Shown here piece by piece: positions 10,775-18,543 of a stretch of DNA of 42,225 bases (positions are counted from its first letter, which is position 1; each line of letters opens with the position of its first letter). The stretch covers positions 1 to 42,225 of the forward strand of contig NZ_JOIZ01000033.1 of NCBI RefSeq assembly GCF_000721605.1, written 5' to 3'. The notes beneath the pieces were generated by a model. That model was not told the origin of the DNA. It ran no database searches and worked only from the letters and a program-made list of their open reading frames with translations. This DNA comes from Streptomyces sp. NRRL S-37. GTDB lineage: Bacteria; Actinomycetota; Actinomycetes; Streptomycetales; Streptomycetaceae. A program made the translations under genes and the position numbers.

Positions 10775-11674
10775 TATCTCCAGCACCTGGACCGCCCAAG
10801 GCATGAAACCGCCGGTCTCCGGGTCGGGCTTGTACTGCGCGAACCCCGGCAGTCCGTTGACCTCCACCGGCACCAGCCGCGAACCCGCGCACGGGGCGCC
10901 CAGCGTCGTCATGAAGCCCGTGATGTCGTCGACGCCGGTCAGCCACAGGTCGAACGGCGGCATCGTCATGACGGCGTCCTCGTGCAGCAGCGCGGTCAGT
11001 GCCGACATGTCGTACCCCTCGAACGCCGCCACATAGCGCTCGAGCAGCTTCTGCTGCTCCTCGTCCAGCGGGTCGGAGACCGACGCGTCGGCGCCCGGCT
11101 GCCGGCGCTCGGCGAGCGTCGCCCGGGCCCGCTGGAGGGCGCTGTTCACCGAGGCGACCGAGGTGCCCAGCAGCTCGGCGACTTCGCTCGCCTTCCAGGC
11201 CAGCACCTCCCGCAGGATCAGCACCGCCCGCTGCCTGGCCGGCAGCTGCTGCAGCGCGGCCATGAAGGCGAGCCGCACCGACTCCTTGGCGACCGCCACC
11301 TCCGCCGGGTCGGCGGGCGTGGGCAGCACCCGGGAGTCGGGCATCGGCTCCAGCCAGGTGCTGTCCGGGCGGGGGGAGAGCGCCGCCTGCGCCAGCGGGG
11401 TGGACTCGGTCAGATCCATCGGCCTCGCCCGCTTGTTGCCCGCCGCCAGCATGTCCAGACAGACGTTGGTCGCGATGCGGTACAGCCACGAGCGCAGGCT
11501 GGAACGGCCCTCGAACCTGTCGAGGCCGCGCCAGGCGCGGATCATCGTGTCCTGCACCGCGTCCTCCGCCTCGAAGGAGGAGCCCAGCATCCGGTAGCAG
11601 TACCCGGTCAGTTCGACCCGGTGCGCCTCCAGCCCGGCGTCCAGGTCGGTCGTCGTCGCGGTGCCGTTCGTCAT
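10658..11674 (-). CDS. ECF sigma factor with C-terminal SnoaL-like domain
   Basis: RNA polymerase sigma factor of the SigG/SigJ-like large ECF type, 338 aa. Region 2 lies near the N-terminus (YCYRMLGSSFEAEDAVQDT; AWRGLDRFEG). Region 4 follows around residues 170-215 (LPARQRAVLILREVLAWKAS, then LGTSVASVNSALQRAR). A C-terminal SnoaL-like domain of about 120 residues comes last (YVAAFEGYDMSALTALLHED, then FFLDTQRW-like FHCFLDTQRW). In this group the C-terminal domain takes the regulatory place of a separate anti-sigma factor. ATG at 11674 is preferred, with a GGGGTGAG stretch upstream. Its 3' end overlaps the convergent STAS gene by 117 bp. Confidence 0.88.
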   Translation of the reverse strand: MTNGTATTTDLDAGLEAHRVELTGYCYRMLGSSFEAEDAVQDTMIRAWRGLDRFEGRSSLRSWLYRIATNVCLDMLAAGNKRARPMDLTESTPLAQAALSPRPDSTWLEPMPDSRVLPTPADPAEVAVAKESVRLAFMAALQQLPARQRAVLILREVLAWKASEVAELLGTSVASVNSALQRARATLAERRQPGADASVSDPLDEEQQKLLERYVAAFEGYDMSALTALLHEDAVMTMPPFDLWLTGVDDITGFMTTLGAPCAGSRLVPVEVNGLPGFAQYKPDPETGGFMPWAVQVLEISGGRITGFHCFLDTQRWFPLFGLPLHLEAEADQVEQSA

Positions 11675-11791
11675 CGTCCACTCACCCCATGTGGCCTCTC
11701 GTGGCGCACCATCGCAGCCACCACTCCGGAAGCTACAACAGCCCACTGACAACGGCCCGCCGCGCGGACGAACGCGCAGGTCAGGGGTGTT

Positions 11792-11970
11792 TCGCCCCCG
11801 CCGCCCCTTCCCGTCCCGAGCCTGGGGCTCCGCCCCAGACCCCGCTCCTCAAACGCCGGAGAGGCTGAAATTCAGCCTCTCTGGGGGTACCCCCTCTGGG
11901 GGAGTTTGAGGAGCGGAGGTCTGGGGGCAGCGCCCTGGGGGACGGGAACGGGAAGGGGCGGCGGGGGCGA
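11792..11970. repeat. Nested palindromic intergenic repeat (Streptomyces type)
   Basis: A hierarchical inverted repeat fills most of the gap between the MFS gene and the sigma gene. The outer arms are 23 bp and identical (11792-11814 with 11948-11970). Inside are CCCAGACC/GGTCTGGG arms, then a 13-bp pair (11842-11854 with 11904-11916), and a central hairpin AGAGGCTGAA-TTCAGCCTCT. A CTCAAACGCCGGAGAGGCTGA core is, from memory, widespread in Streptomyces intergenic regions. It lies just past the MFS stop on the minus strand and probably ends its transcript. Confidence 0.8.
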
Positions 11971-11976
11971 GAAAAG

Positions 11977-13260
11977 TCAGGCCGGACGGACCACAGCCGC
12001 CCGCGCCGCCGCCCGCGTCCCGGCCAGGGTGATCGCCGCGACCCCGGCCACCGCCACCAGGCCGACCCCCACCGTTCCGCCCCAGCCCCCCGCGTGGAAC
12101 GCGAGCGCCCCCACCGTGCTCCCCACGCTGGACCCGACGTAGTACGCGGACTGGTACAGGGCCGACGCCTGCGCCCGCCCCACCGTCGCCGTCTTCCCGA
12201 CCGCCGACGACGCCACCGCGTGCCCCGCGAAGAACCCCGCCGTGATCAGCACCAGCCCCAGCAGCACCACCGGCAACGACCCCGCCAGCGACAGCAGCAG
12301 CCCCGCCGCGGTCGTCCCGCCGCCCGCGTACAGCGCGCCCCGGCGGCCCAGCCGGCCCACCAGCCGCCCCGCCGCCGACGCCGAGACCGTGCCGACCAGG
12401 TACACCAGGAAGATCGAGCCCACGATGCCCTGCGGCAGCGAGAACGGCGCCTCGGTCAGCCGGTAGCCGATGACCGTGTAGACACCGCCGAACACCGTCA
12501 TGAACAGCGCGCCGATCGCGTACAGCCGCCGCAGCAGCGGATCGGCGAGATGCCCCCGGACGGTCCGCGCCAGCACACCCGGCCGCAGCGAGCCCGCCCG
12601 GAAGTGCCTCGGCGCCGGCAGCAGCAGCCGGAACGCCACCGCGCACGCCACCGCGACCACGCCGATCACCCCGACGGCGACCCGCCAGCCCCACTCCTGC
12701 GCCACCCAGCCGGTGATCACCCGGCCGCTCATCCCGCCGACGCTGTTACCGGCCACGAACAGCCCGATCGCCGTCACCAGCGCCTTCGGCGTGACCTCCT
12801 CCGCGAGATACGCCGTCGCCGACGCCGGCAGCCCGGCCAGCGCCGCACCCTGCAGCGCCCGCAGCACCACCAGCGCGCCCAGCGACGGCGCGAACGGCAC
12901 CAGCAGCCCGAGGGTCACCGCGACGGCCAGCGAGGCCGTCATGACCGTACGCCGTCCGTAGCGCTCCGACAGCGCGCTCATCGGCAGCACGAACAGGGCC
13001 AGGCCGCCGGTGGCCGCCGCCACCGTCCAGCTCGCGTCGCCCGCGCTCACCGCGAAGTCGCCGGAGATCAGCGGCAGCAGGGCCTGGGTGGAGTACAGCA
13101 GTGCGAAGGTCGCGACGCCCGCGAGGAACAGGGCGAGACTCATCCGGCGGTAACCGGGTCCGCCCGGGGACATCCGGGACTCGGCGACGGGCGGCTGGAC
13201 GGAGGGAACGGATGCGACGGCGCCCACGCTGGTGGACGCCCCGGTACTGGCGGGAGTCAT
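11977..13260 (-). CDS. MFS transporter (YnfM-like)
   Basis: Major facilitator of 427 aa with about 12 helices. A 38-residue hydrophilic N-terminal tail precedes the first helix (MSLALFLAGVATFALLYST). The loop between helices 2 and 3 has the MFS motif LSERYGRRTVM. A stretch VLRALQGAALAGLPASATAY follows in helices 4 to 5. The best family match by eye is the YnfM/arabinose-efflux-like group, whose substrates are mostly unknown. It starts at 13260, 63 bp from a divergent LysR-type regulator, the classic arrangement for an exporter controlled by its neighbour. The long palindrome after its stop probably ends transcription. Confidence 0.88.
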   Translation of the reverse strand: MTPASTGASTSVGAVASVPSVQPPVAESRMSPGGPGYRRMSLALFLAGVATFALLYSTQALLPLISGDFAVSAGDASWTVAAATGGLALFVLPMSALSERYGRRTVMTASLAVAVTLGLLVPFAPSLGALVVLRALQGAALAGLPASATAYLAEEVTPKALVTAIGLFVAGNSVGGMSGRVITGWVAQEWGWRVAVGVIGVVAVACAVAFRLLLPAPRHFRAGSLRPGVLARTVRGHLADPLLRRLYAIGALFMTVFGGVYTVIGYRLTEAPFSLPQGIVGSIFLVYLVGTVSASAAGRLVGRLGRRGALYAGGGTTAAGLLLSLAGSLPVVLLGLVLITAGFFAGHAVASSAVGKTATVGRAQASALYQSAYYVGSSVGSTVGALAFHAGGWGGTVGVGLVAVAGVAAITLAGTRAAARAAVVRPA

Positions 13261-13323
13261 GCCTCGAAGCTACGTACGCCCCCGCTCATCCGTCCAATGC
13301 ACGGAATCGCCATAATCGTTCCC

Positions 13324-14286
13324 ATGGCGCATGAGCAGAGGTCACGGAGCCGGCTGTCACGGACCGGTGACACACGAGACACGGACGACATGGCGATGCT
13401 GCTCGCCCCCCGCCTCGCCCACTTCGCCGGCGTCGCCCGCACCGAGCACGTCACCCGCGCCGCCCAGGAGATGCAGGTCCCGCAGTCCACCCTCTCCCGC
13501 GCGATGGTCCGCCTCGAACAGGACCTGGGAGTCGAACTGTTCGCCCGCCACGGCCGCACCGTCTCCCTCACCCCGGCCGGCCGCACCTTCCTCACCTCCG
13601 TCGAACGCGCCCTCGCCGAGATCGGGCGCGCCGCCGACGAGGTCCGTGCCGACGCCGACCCCGCCACCGGCAAGGTGGCCTTCGGCTTCCTGCACACCAT
13701 GGGCGCCGAGACCGTACCCGGCCTGCTGCACGCCTTCCGCGCCGACCACCCGCGCATCCGCTTCAGCCTGGTCCAGAACTACGGCGAGGCCATGCTGGAA
13801 CGCCTCCGCGCGGGCGAACTCGACCTGTGCCTGACCTCCCCGGTGCCCGAAGCCCCCGACCTCGTCGCCCGCCGCCTCGACGAACAGAAGCTGCGCCTGG
13901 TCGTCCCCGTCGACCACCGCCTCGCCGGCCGCCGCCGCATCCGCCTCGCCGAGGCCGCCGACGAGACCTTCGTGACCCTGGAACCCGGCTACGGCCTGCG
14001 CCGCATCACCGACGACCTCTGCGCCCAGGCCGGCTTCAAACCCCGTATCGCCTTCGAGGGCGAGGAGGCCGAGACCCTGCGCGGCCTGGTGGCGGCGGGC
14101 CTGGGCGTGGCCCTCCTCCCCCCGCCGGCCTTCCCCCGCCCGGGAGTGGTCGAACTGACGGTCACGGCCCCCAGGGCGGCCAGGGAGATCGGCGTGGCCT
14201 GGCTCGCCGGCCGCCCGGACACACCCCCGGTGGCGGCCTTCAAGAAGTTCCTGCTCGGCAAGAGGGGCATCTTGCTGCCGACTTGA
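13324..14286 (+). CDS. LysR-family transcriptional regulator
   Basis: A 320-aa LysR-type regulator. The winged helix-turn-helix occupies about residues 30-85 (LAHFAGVARTEHVTRAAQEM, then STLSRAMVRLEQDLGVELF, then SLTPAGRTFL). The effector domain follows (GFLHTMGAETVPGLLHAF, LRAGELDLCLTS, LVAAGLGVALLPPP). ATG at 13324 gives a 22-residue tail ahead of the domain; ATG at 13390 is an alternative that would begin directly at the domain. It is divergent from the MFS exporter and likely controls it from the 63-bp shared intergenic region. No relation to nucleoside metabolism is apparent. Confidence 0.88.
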   Translation: MAHEQRSRSRLSRTGDTRDTDDMAMLLAPRLAHFAGVARTEHVTRAAQEMQVPQSTLSRAMVRLEQDLGVELFARHGRTVSLTPAGRTFLTSVERALAEIGRAADEVRADADPATGKVAFGFLHTMGAETVPGLLHAFRADHPRIRFSLVQNYGEAMLERLRAGELDLCLTSPVPEAPDLVARRLDEQKLRLVVPVDHRLAGRRRIRLAEAADETFVTLEPGYGLRRITDDLCAQAGFKPRIAFEGEEAETLRGLVAAGLGVALLPPPAFPRPGVVELTVTAPRAAREIGVAWLAGRPDTPPVAAFKKFLLGKRGILLPT

Positions 14287-14310
14287 GAAGGGGTAGCTGA
14301 CTGCCGACGC

Positions 14311-14373
14311 AGGGACAGGTCCCCTGGGGGCGCGGGGAACTGCGCGACCAGCCCTCGACGGCCCGCAGTCGCG
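14311..14373. repeat. Dispersed Streptomyces intergenic repeat
   Basis: The stretch containing GGGGGCGCGGGGAACTGCGC followed by GACCAGCC is, from memory, a repeat found many times between genes in Streptomyces chromosomes. It lies in the 110-bp gap between two convergent genes and contains a short AGGGACAGGTCCCCT inverted repeat. Confidence 0.55.
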
Positions 14374-14396
14374 AAACGACATTCCGCCCAATGGCG

Positions 14397-15158
14397 CTAC
14401 CGCCGCAGCGACCTACCGAACCCCGCAGCCAACGGCATCCGCAACCCCAACGGCGGAGGCGCCGCCAAGGCATCCTGCACGGGCCGCGAGAACGTCCGCC
14501 CGAACAGCGCCCCCATCACGAAGTCCTCGGACAACGCCAGCACTTCGTCCCGGTACTGACTCAACCCGTGTCCGTCCGAATGCACTTCGAACCGGCACAC
14601 CTCCCGGTTCGCCTTCTTGGCCCGCGCCGCCAGCCGGAACGACAACTCGGGATCGCTGCGCGCGTCGTTCGTGCCGTGCACGATCAGCACCCGCCGCCCG
14701 GCGAGCTGTTTCACCGGTTCGGGTGGCGCCGCCACGTCCTCGTCCGGCAGCCAGGGGGCCAGCGCCAGCACGGAGTTGACGGCCTCGTGGCCTCCCGCGC
14801 GGAGCGCGGCCCTGCCGCCCATGCCGATGCCGGCGAGGCAGACGGGGACGTCCCCGTAGCGCCGTACGGCCTCGTCGGCGGCCCACGCGGCGTCCCGCGC
14901 GAGATGCGCCTCGCTGCCGTTCCAGCCCCGGTAGCGGTAGTGGACGACATGGGCGGCGAGGCTCTCGTCGCGGCCCGCGCGGGTGAGACGGCGCCCCAGA
15001 GCGCGTACGGAGGCGGCCGCCAGCACGGCGGACGGTCTGCGGCCGGACACCTCCTCGCCGCCGGGGAGCAGCAGCACCACTCCGCCCACCGCCGTCGGCT
15101 CCGGGCCGAGCGCCCTCCCCAGCCGGGCCGTACGAACCGGCATCGCTTCCTGTGCCAT
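14397..15158 (-). CDS. Alpha/beta-hydrolase-fold protein lacking the serine nucleophile
   Basis: A 253-aa protein of the alpha/beta-hydrolase fold (dienelactone hydrolase/prolyl-oligopeptidase type). Strand VVLLLPGGEE is near residue 27, a nucleophile-elbow segment CLAGIGMGGRAAL near 106-118, the acid region LIVHGTNDARSD near 157 and the His region HSDGHGLSQY near 192. The elbow reads G-I-G-M-G where catalytic members have G-x-S-x-G, so the nucleophile is missing although the Asp and His positions look kept. It may be non-catalytic. ATG at 15158 is used; another lies five codons in. It is divergent from add across 113 bp. Confidence 0.78.
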   Translation of the reverse strand: MAQEAMPVRTARLGRALGPEPTAVGGVVLLLPGGEEVSGRRPSAVLAAASVRALGRRLTRAGRDESLAAHVVHYRYRGWNGSEAHLARDAAWAADEAVRRYGDVPVCLAGIGMGGRAALRAGGHEAVNSVLALAPWLPDEDVAAPPEPVKQLAGRRVLIVHGTNDARSDPELSFRLAARAKKANREVCRFEVHSDGHGLSQYRDEVLALSEDFVMGALFGRTFSRPVQDALAAPPPLGLRMPLAAGFGRSLRR

Positions 15159-15243
15159 GACAGAACATTCTCAGAAGTGCGGGTGTACTCCACCCGGCCG
15201 TGCGATCACTGTTACGTATCGGCGCCTTCGCCCTCCCGGTGAT

Positions 15244-15255
15244 CTACGCGCGTAG
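15244..15255. promoter_or_regulatory. Nucleoside-regulon operator, copy 4 (perfect CTACGCGCGTAG)
   Basis: Perfect palindrome 16 bp before the add start codon, so bound protein would block initiation or lie on the very 5' end of the message. AGGAG begins within its right edge (15254), coupling operator and possible ribosome site. Confidence 0.8.
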
Positions 15256-15271
15256 GAGTTAGAGTGCGGAA

Positions 15272-16429
15272 ATGACGAGCCAGACCATCGCGAACACCCC
15301 GACGACGGAGCAGATCCGCCGGGCGCCCAAGGTTCTGCTGCACGACCATCTCGACGGCGGGCTGCGTCCCGGCACCGTCGTGGACCTGGCCCGCGAGAGC
15401 GGGTACCACCACCTCCCCGAGACCGACCCCGACAAGCTGGGCCTGTGGTTCCGGGAGGCCGCCGACTCCGGCTCCCTGGAGCGGTACCTGGAGACCTTCT
15501 CGCACACCGTCGGCGTCATGCAGACCCGTGACGCCCTCGTCCGGGTCGCCGCCGAGTGCGCCGAGGACCTCGCCGAGGACGGCGTCGTCTACGCCGAGGT
15601 GCGCTACGCCCCCGAGCAGCACCTCGAAGGCGGACTGACCCTCGAAGAGGTCGTCGAGGCCGTCAACGAGGGCTTCCGGGAGGGGGAGCGGCGCGCGAAG
15701 GGGAACGGCCGCCGGATCCGGGTCGGCGCCCTGCTCACCGCGATGCGGCACGCCGCCCGCGCCCTGGAGATCGCCGAACTCGCCAACCGCTACCGGGACC
15801 TGGGCGTCGTCGGCTTCGACATCGCGGGCGCCGAGGCCGGCTACCCGCCCACCCGGCACCTCGACGCCTTCGAGTACCTGAAGCGGGAGAACAACCACTT
15901 CACCATCCACGCCGGCGAGGCGTTCGGGCTGCCGTCCATCTGGCAGGCCCTCCAGTGGTGCGGCGCCGACCGGCTGGGACACGGGGTGCGCATCATCGAC
16001 GACATCCGGGTCCGCGACGACGGCACGGTCGAACTCGGCCGGCTGGCCTCCTACGTCCGGGACAAGCGCGTCCCGCTGGAGCTGTGCCCCAGTTCCAACC
16101 TCCAGACCGGGGCCGCCGCCTCGTACGCCGAGCACCCCATCGGACTGCTGCGCCGGCTGCACTTCCGGGCCACGGTGAACACCGACAACCGTCTGATGTC
16201 CCACACCACCATGAGCCGGGAATTCGAGCACCTGGTCGACGCATTCGGTTACACGCTCGACGATCTGCAGTGGTTCTCCGTCAATGCGATGAAATCGGCG
16301 TTCATTCCTTTCGATGAACGACTCGCCATGATCAATGACGTCGTCAAGCCCGGATACGCCGAGCTGAAGTCCGAATGGCTGTTCCGTCAGACGGCCTCCA
16401 CCAGCGGATCTCCGGAAAAGGAAAGCTGA
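15272..16429 (+). CDS. add: Adenosine deaminase
   Basis: Hydrolyses adenosine and deoxyadenosine to inosine and deoxyinosine, feeding purine nucleoside phosphorylase. The protein is 385 aa. Zn and catalytic residues are visible: HDH at 24-26, HAGE at 213-216 (His213, catalytic Glu216), LGHGVR with His237, and NTDN with Asp305. The usual Asp-Asp pair of the last motif is Asp-Asn here, which I believe is common in actinobacterial Add. Start ATG 15272; AGGAG lies 13 bases upstream, rather far. The perfect operator just upstream ties it to the nucleoside regulon. Confidence 0.95.
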   Translation: MTSQTIANTPTTEQIRRAPKVLLHDHLDGGLRPGTVVDLARESGYHHLPETDPDKLGLWFREAADSGSLERYLETFSHTVGVMQTRDALVRVAAECAEDLAEDGVVYAEVRYAPEQHLEGGLTLEEVVEAVNEGFREGERRAKGNGRRIRVGALLTAMRHAARALEIAELANRYRDLGVVGFDIAGAEAGYPPTRHLDAFEYLKRENNHFTIHAGEAFGLPSIWQALQWCGADRLGHGVRIIDDIRVRDDGTVELGRLASYVRDKRVPLELCPSSNLQTGAAASYAEHPIGLLRRLHFRATVNTDNRLMSHTTMSREFEHLVDAFGYTLDDLQWFSVNAMKSAFIPFDERLAMINDVVKPGYAELKSEWLFRQTASTSGSPEKES

Positions 16430-16567
16430 GAACGGCGTCCGCGGGAAACGTGAACACCGTCAATGTTCACCATCCGTCCGCATTTCGATGTTTGCGGCGG
16501 CAGGGGCCCCGTGTTTACGGTCTCAGCACCGCTCACCCCCCGTATCCCATTTCGAGGACGCGTTTAC

Positions 16568-16912
16568 ATGAAGCAGTCTGCTGCCAAGACCCTCGGTGTC
16601 GCCGTGCTGGGTGCCGCCTTCGCCGCCGCCGGTGCCGGCGCCGCCCACGCGGCCCCGGCCGTCCCGGACGCCGCCCCGGCGCTGGACACCGTCAACCGGG
16701 CCGTCCCGGCGGAGAAGCTGTCCACCGCGCTGCCGGGCTCGGACCGGGCGCTGGCGACGGGCCAGGAGCTGGCCGGCACCGGCGTGGCGACCGCGCAGCC
16801 GGTCGCCCGGCAGGTGGGCCAGGAGGCACCGACCGGTCTCCTCGGCGGCATGCCGCTGCAGGACCTGCCCACCCAGGGCGTCAACCTCAACGGGATGCCG
16901 CTCGGCGCCTGA
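16568..16912 (+). CDS. Small secreted Ala/Pro-rich protein of unknown function
   Basis: A 114-aa protein with a clear signal peptide: basic start (MKQSAAK), hydrophobic run (TLGVAVLGAAFAAAGAGAA) and a likely cleavage site AHA-A near residue 28. The mature ~85 residues are Ala/Pro/Gly-rich with no cysteine and no domain I recognise. GAGGA about 10 bases upstream supports the ATG at 16568. It follows add by about 140 bp but has its own leader, so co-transcription is uncertain. It may be a cell-wall-associated peptide; function unknown. Confidence 0.8.
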   Translation: MKQSAAKTLGVAVLGAAFAAAGAGAAHAAPAVPDAAPALDTVNRAVPAEKLSTALPGSDRALATGQELAGTGVATAQPVARQVGQEAPTGLLGGMPLQDLPTQGVNLNGMPLGA

Positions 16913-16930
16913 CCGCCAGGCGGAAACGTA

Positions 16931-16969
16931 CCGAGGGGGCGCGACCCGAACCGGGTCGCGCCCCCTCGG
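16931..16969. terminator. Bidirectional terminator, 18-bp stem
   Basis: A perfect 18-bp stem (16931-16948 with 16952-16969) with a 3-nt loop lies 18 bp after the secreted-protein stop and 28 bp from the end of the convergent PspC gene, so it serves both. Confidence 0.9.
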
Positions 16970-16997
16970 CGTACGCGCGGCGGACCGCGTCGCGGAG

Positions 16998-17198
16998 CTA
17001 CCAGGCCGCCCGGGCCTTGTCCTCCGACGGCAACAGGATCCACAGCGCTATGTACAGCAGGAACTGCGGGCCCGGAAGCAGGCACGACAGCAGGAAGATC
17101 ACCCGCATCGTGGTCGCGGAGGTACCGAAGCGCCGGGCCAGCGCGGCGCAGACTCCGCCGATCATGCGGTTGTCGGTGGGGCGGGCGAGGCGGCTCAT
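16998..17198 (-). CDS. PspC-domain small membrane protein
   Basis: A 66-aa PspC-domain protein. The N-terminal half carries the conserved pattern (LARPTDNRMIGGVCAALARR, then FGTSATTMRV), followed by a hydrophobic helix-turn-helix (IFLLSCLLPGPQFLLYIALW). AAGGAG precedes the ATG. PspC domains are linked to envelope stress in other bacteria. Stand-alone copies are common in actinobacteria with no assigned role. It is monocistronic and convergent with the secreted-protein gene, sharing its terminator. Confidence 0.9.
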   Translation of the reverse strand: MSRLARPTDNRMIGGVCAALARRFGTSATTMRVIFLLSCLLPGPQFLLYIALWILLPSEDKARAAW

Positions 17199-17257
17199 CG
17201 TGACTCCTTCGTGAGTGGTGCGAGGCCTCCCGACCGGCTGCCTCGACGCACTCCACG

Positions 17258-17806
17258 TTACGGAGACGAAGGGGGCAAAGCGTCACTCCACGGGGCGATC
17301 CCGACCCTGGGAATCGTCGGGGTCCTCCCCTGATCCTGCTCCTCCGGGAGGAGGGGCGTGACGGAGCGTCGCACCGCCCGGCGGCGCAGCCGGGCACGGA
17401 CCGCCGGCACCACCGCCGCGTGCGCGAGTGCCGCGCCCGCCGTGTTCAGCAGCAGCGAGTCGACGTCCACGACCTGGCCCGGCACCGCCGTCTGCAGCAT
17501 CTCGATGGCCAGCGACACCAGCGCGGTCGCCGCCGTGGTGCGGACCAGCGAACCCAGCCGCGAGACGGCCGGCCGGCCCCCGGCCATCGGCAGCAGCACA
17601 CCCAGCGGCGCGAGCAGCGCCAGCCCCTCGCAGATCCGGCGGACCCCCGTCGTCCAGCTCAGCGCGAAGTCGCCCCGGATGCCGTCCAGCGGCCGCAGAT
17701 TGGCGGGCATCACCCAGGGGACGTCCAGGGGGCGCAGCGTGTACCAGGCGACGAACGCGAGATACGCGCCCAGGAGGAGGCCTCCTGTCACACGGATACG
17801 GGTCAC
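17258..17806 (-). CDS. VanZ-like family membrane protein
   Basis: A VanZ-family protein of about 182 aa with four hydrophobic segments. The pattern LAFVAWYTLRPLD near the start and SLAIEMLQTAVPGQVVDVDS in the third segment are characteristic (the EMLQ...VDVDS signature). A basic, disordered C-terminal tail follows. VanZ itself contributes to teicoplanin resistance by an unknown mechanism; most homologues are uncharacterised. GTG at 17806 is my preferred start since it opens the first helix. TTG at 17848 and GTG at 17839 are in-frame alternatives. None has a strong ribosome site. Confidence 0.8.
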   Translation of the reverse strand: MTRIRVTGGLLLGAYLAFVAWYTLRPLDVPWVMPANLRPLDGIRGDFALSWTTGVRRICEGLALLAPLGVLLPMAGGRPAVSRLGSLVRTTAATALVSLAIEMLQTAVPGQVVDVDSLLLNTAGAALAHAAVVPAVRARLRRRAVRRSVTPLLPEEQDQGRTPTIPRVGIAPWSDALPPSSP

Positions 17807-17922
17807 GGCGGAGCCGCCGGTGAAACCTTGACGCTGCACGCCCCCCAAGACGCGGCCTTCGGCACGGTCGGTTCCGGGATGTCACCCGTTCACCGGATGA
17901 GGCGTGTGCCACAGCCGCGCGC

Positions 17923-18543
17923 TCACCCGCCGGCGGCCTCCGAGGACTGCGGTTCCTCCTCGTCCGGACGGGACCGGACCTCGTCCGTGCACGCGTAGCG
18001 GCGCGGCCGGGCGCTGTCGGGGCCGCCCAGGATCACCGAGCCGTCGCCCTCGGCCGCCGCCGAGTCGGAGAAGGTGCACACGATCTGCGCGAGCCCGGCG
18101 GAGGTGAGGTCCGCGGGCGCGGTGCTCAGCCGCAGCGTGTCCTCGGGGTCGCCGGGCCGCGGACCGCCCACGGTCGTCCCCCGCCGTACCCGCGTGCTGT
18201 ACCCGGCCCGCTGCTCGGCGGCCGACGGCTCCCGCGCCAGCTCGTCCAGCAGCCCCTGCGCCACCAGCACGCGCCGCGAGTCCGCCGCCCCGTCCGGCAC
18301 CCGCACCGTCCGGTCGACGGCCACCAGCGACGACCCGCACAGCAGGAACACCTGCGCCGGCAGCCCCCGCTCCGCCTGCGCCGACGCCTCCGGCCCGGCC
18401 GGCGAGCAGCGCACCCGCGACGGCGCGGGACCGAAGTCGGTCGGCACCTCCGTGGCCTGTATCCCGCATCCGGCGAGCAGCACCGTGAGCGCCCCCGCCG
18501 CGAGCAGCCCCCGCGTACGCCGCGGAGCAGTCCGTACGTTCAT
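17923..18543 (-). CDS. Lipoprotein of the AfsQ operon, GerMN-like
   Basis: A 206-aa lipoprotein encoded directly after the AfsQ2 kinase. The signal peptide ends in the lipobox LAGC (Cys26). The mature part has a GerMN-like region around residues 65-115 (VAVDRTVRVPDG, then VLVAQGLLDELAREPSAAEQ) and two or three cysteines that could pair. Its ATG overlaps the kinase stop by one base (TGATG), so it is translationally coupled. From memory the homologous gene in S. coelicolor is SCO4905. A role as outer sensor or modulator of AfsQ2 is an inference from position only. Confidence 0.87.
   Translation of the reverse strand: MNVRTAPRRTRGLLAAGALTVLLAGCGIQATEVPTDFGPAPSRVRCSPAGPEASAQAERGLPAQVFLLCGSSLVAVDRTVRVPDGAADSRRVLVAQGLLDELAREPSAAEQRAGYSTRVRRGTTVGGPRPGDPEDTLRLSTAPADLTSAGLAQIVCTFSDSAAAEGDGSVILGGPDSARPRRYACTDEVRSRPDEEEPQSSEAAGG

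Noticed and set aside
11821..11942. The palindrome as an insertion sequence or CRISPR
   Set aside because: No transposase, no regularly spaced direct repeats with unique spacers; it fits a non-coding Streptomyces palindrome.
16971..16980. GTACGCGCGG near the PspC gene as an operator copy
   Set aside because: Lacks the right half and lies at a convergent gene end beside a terminator.
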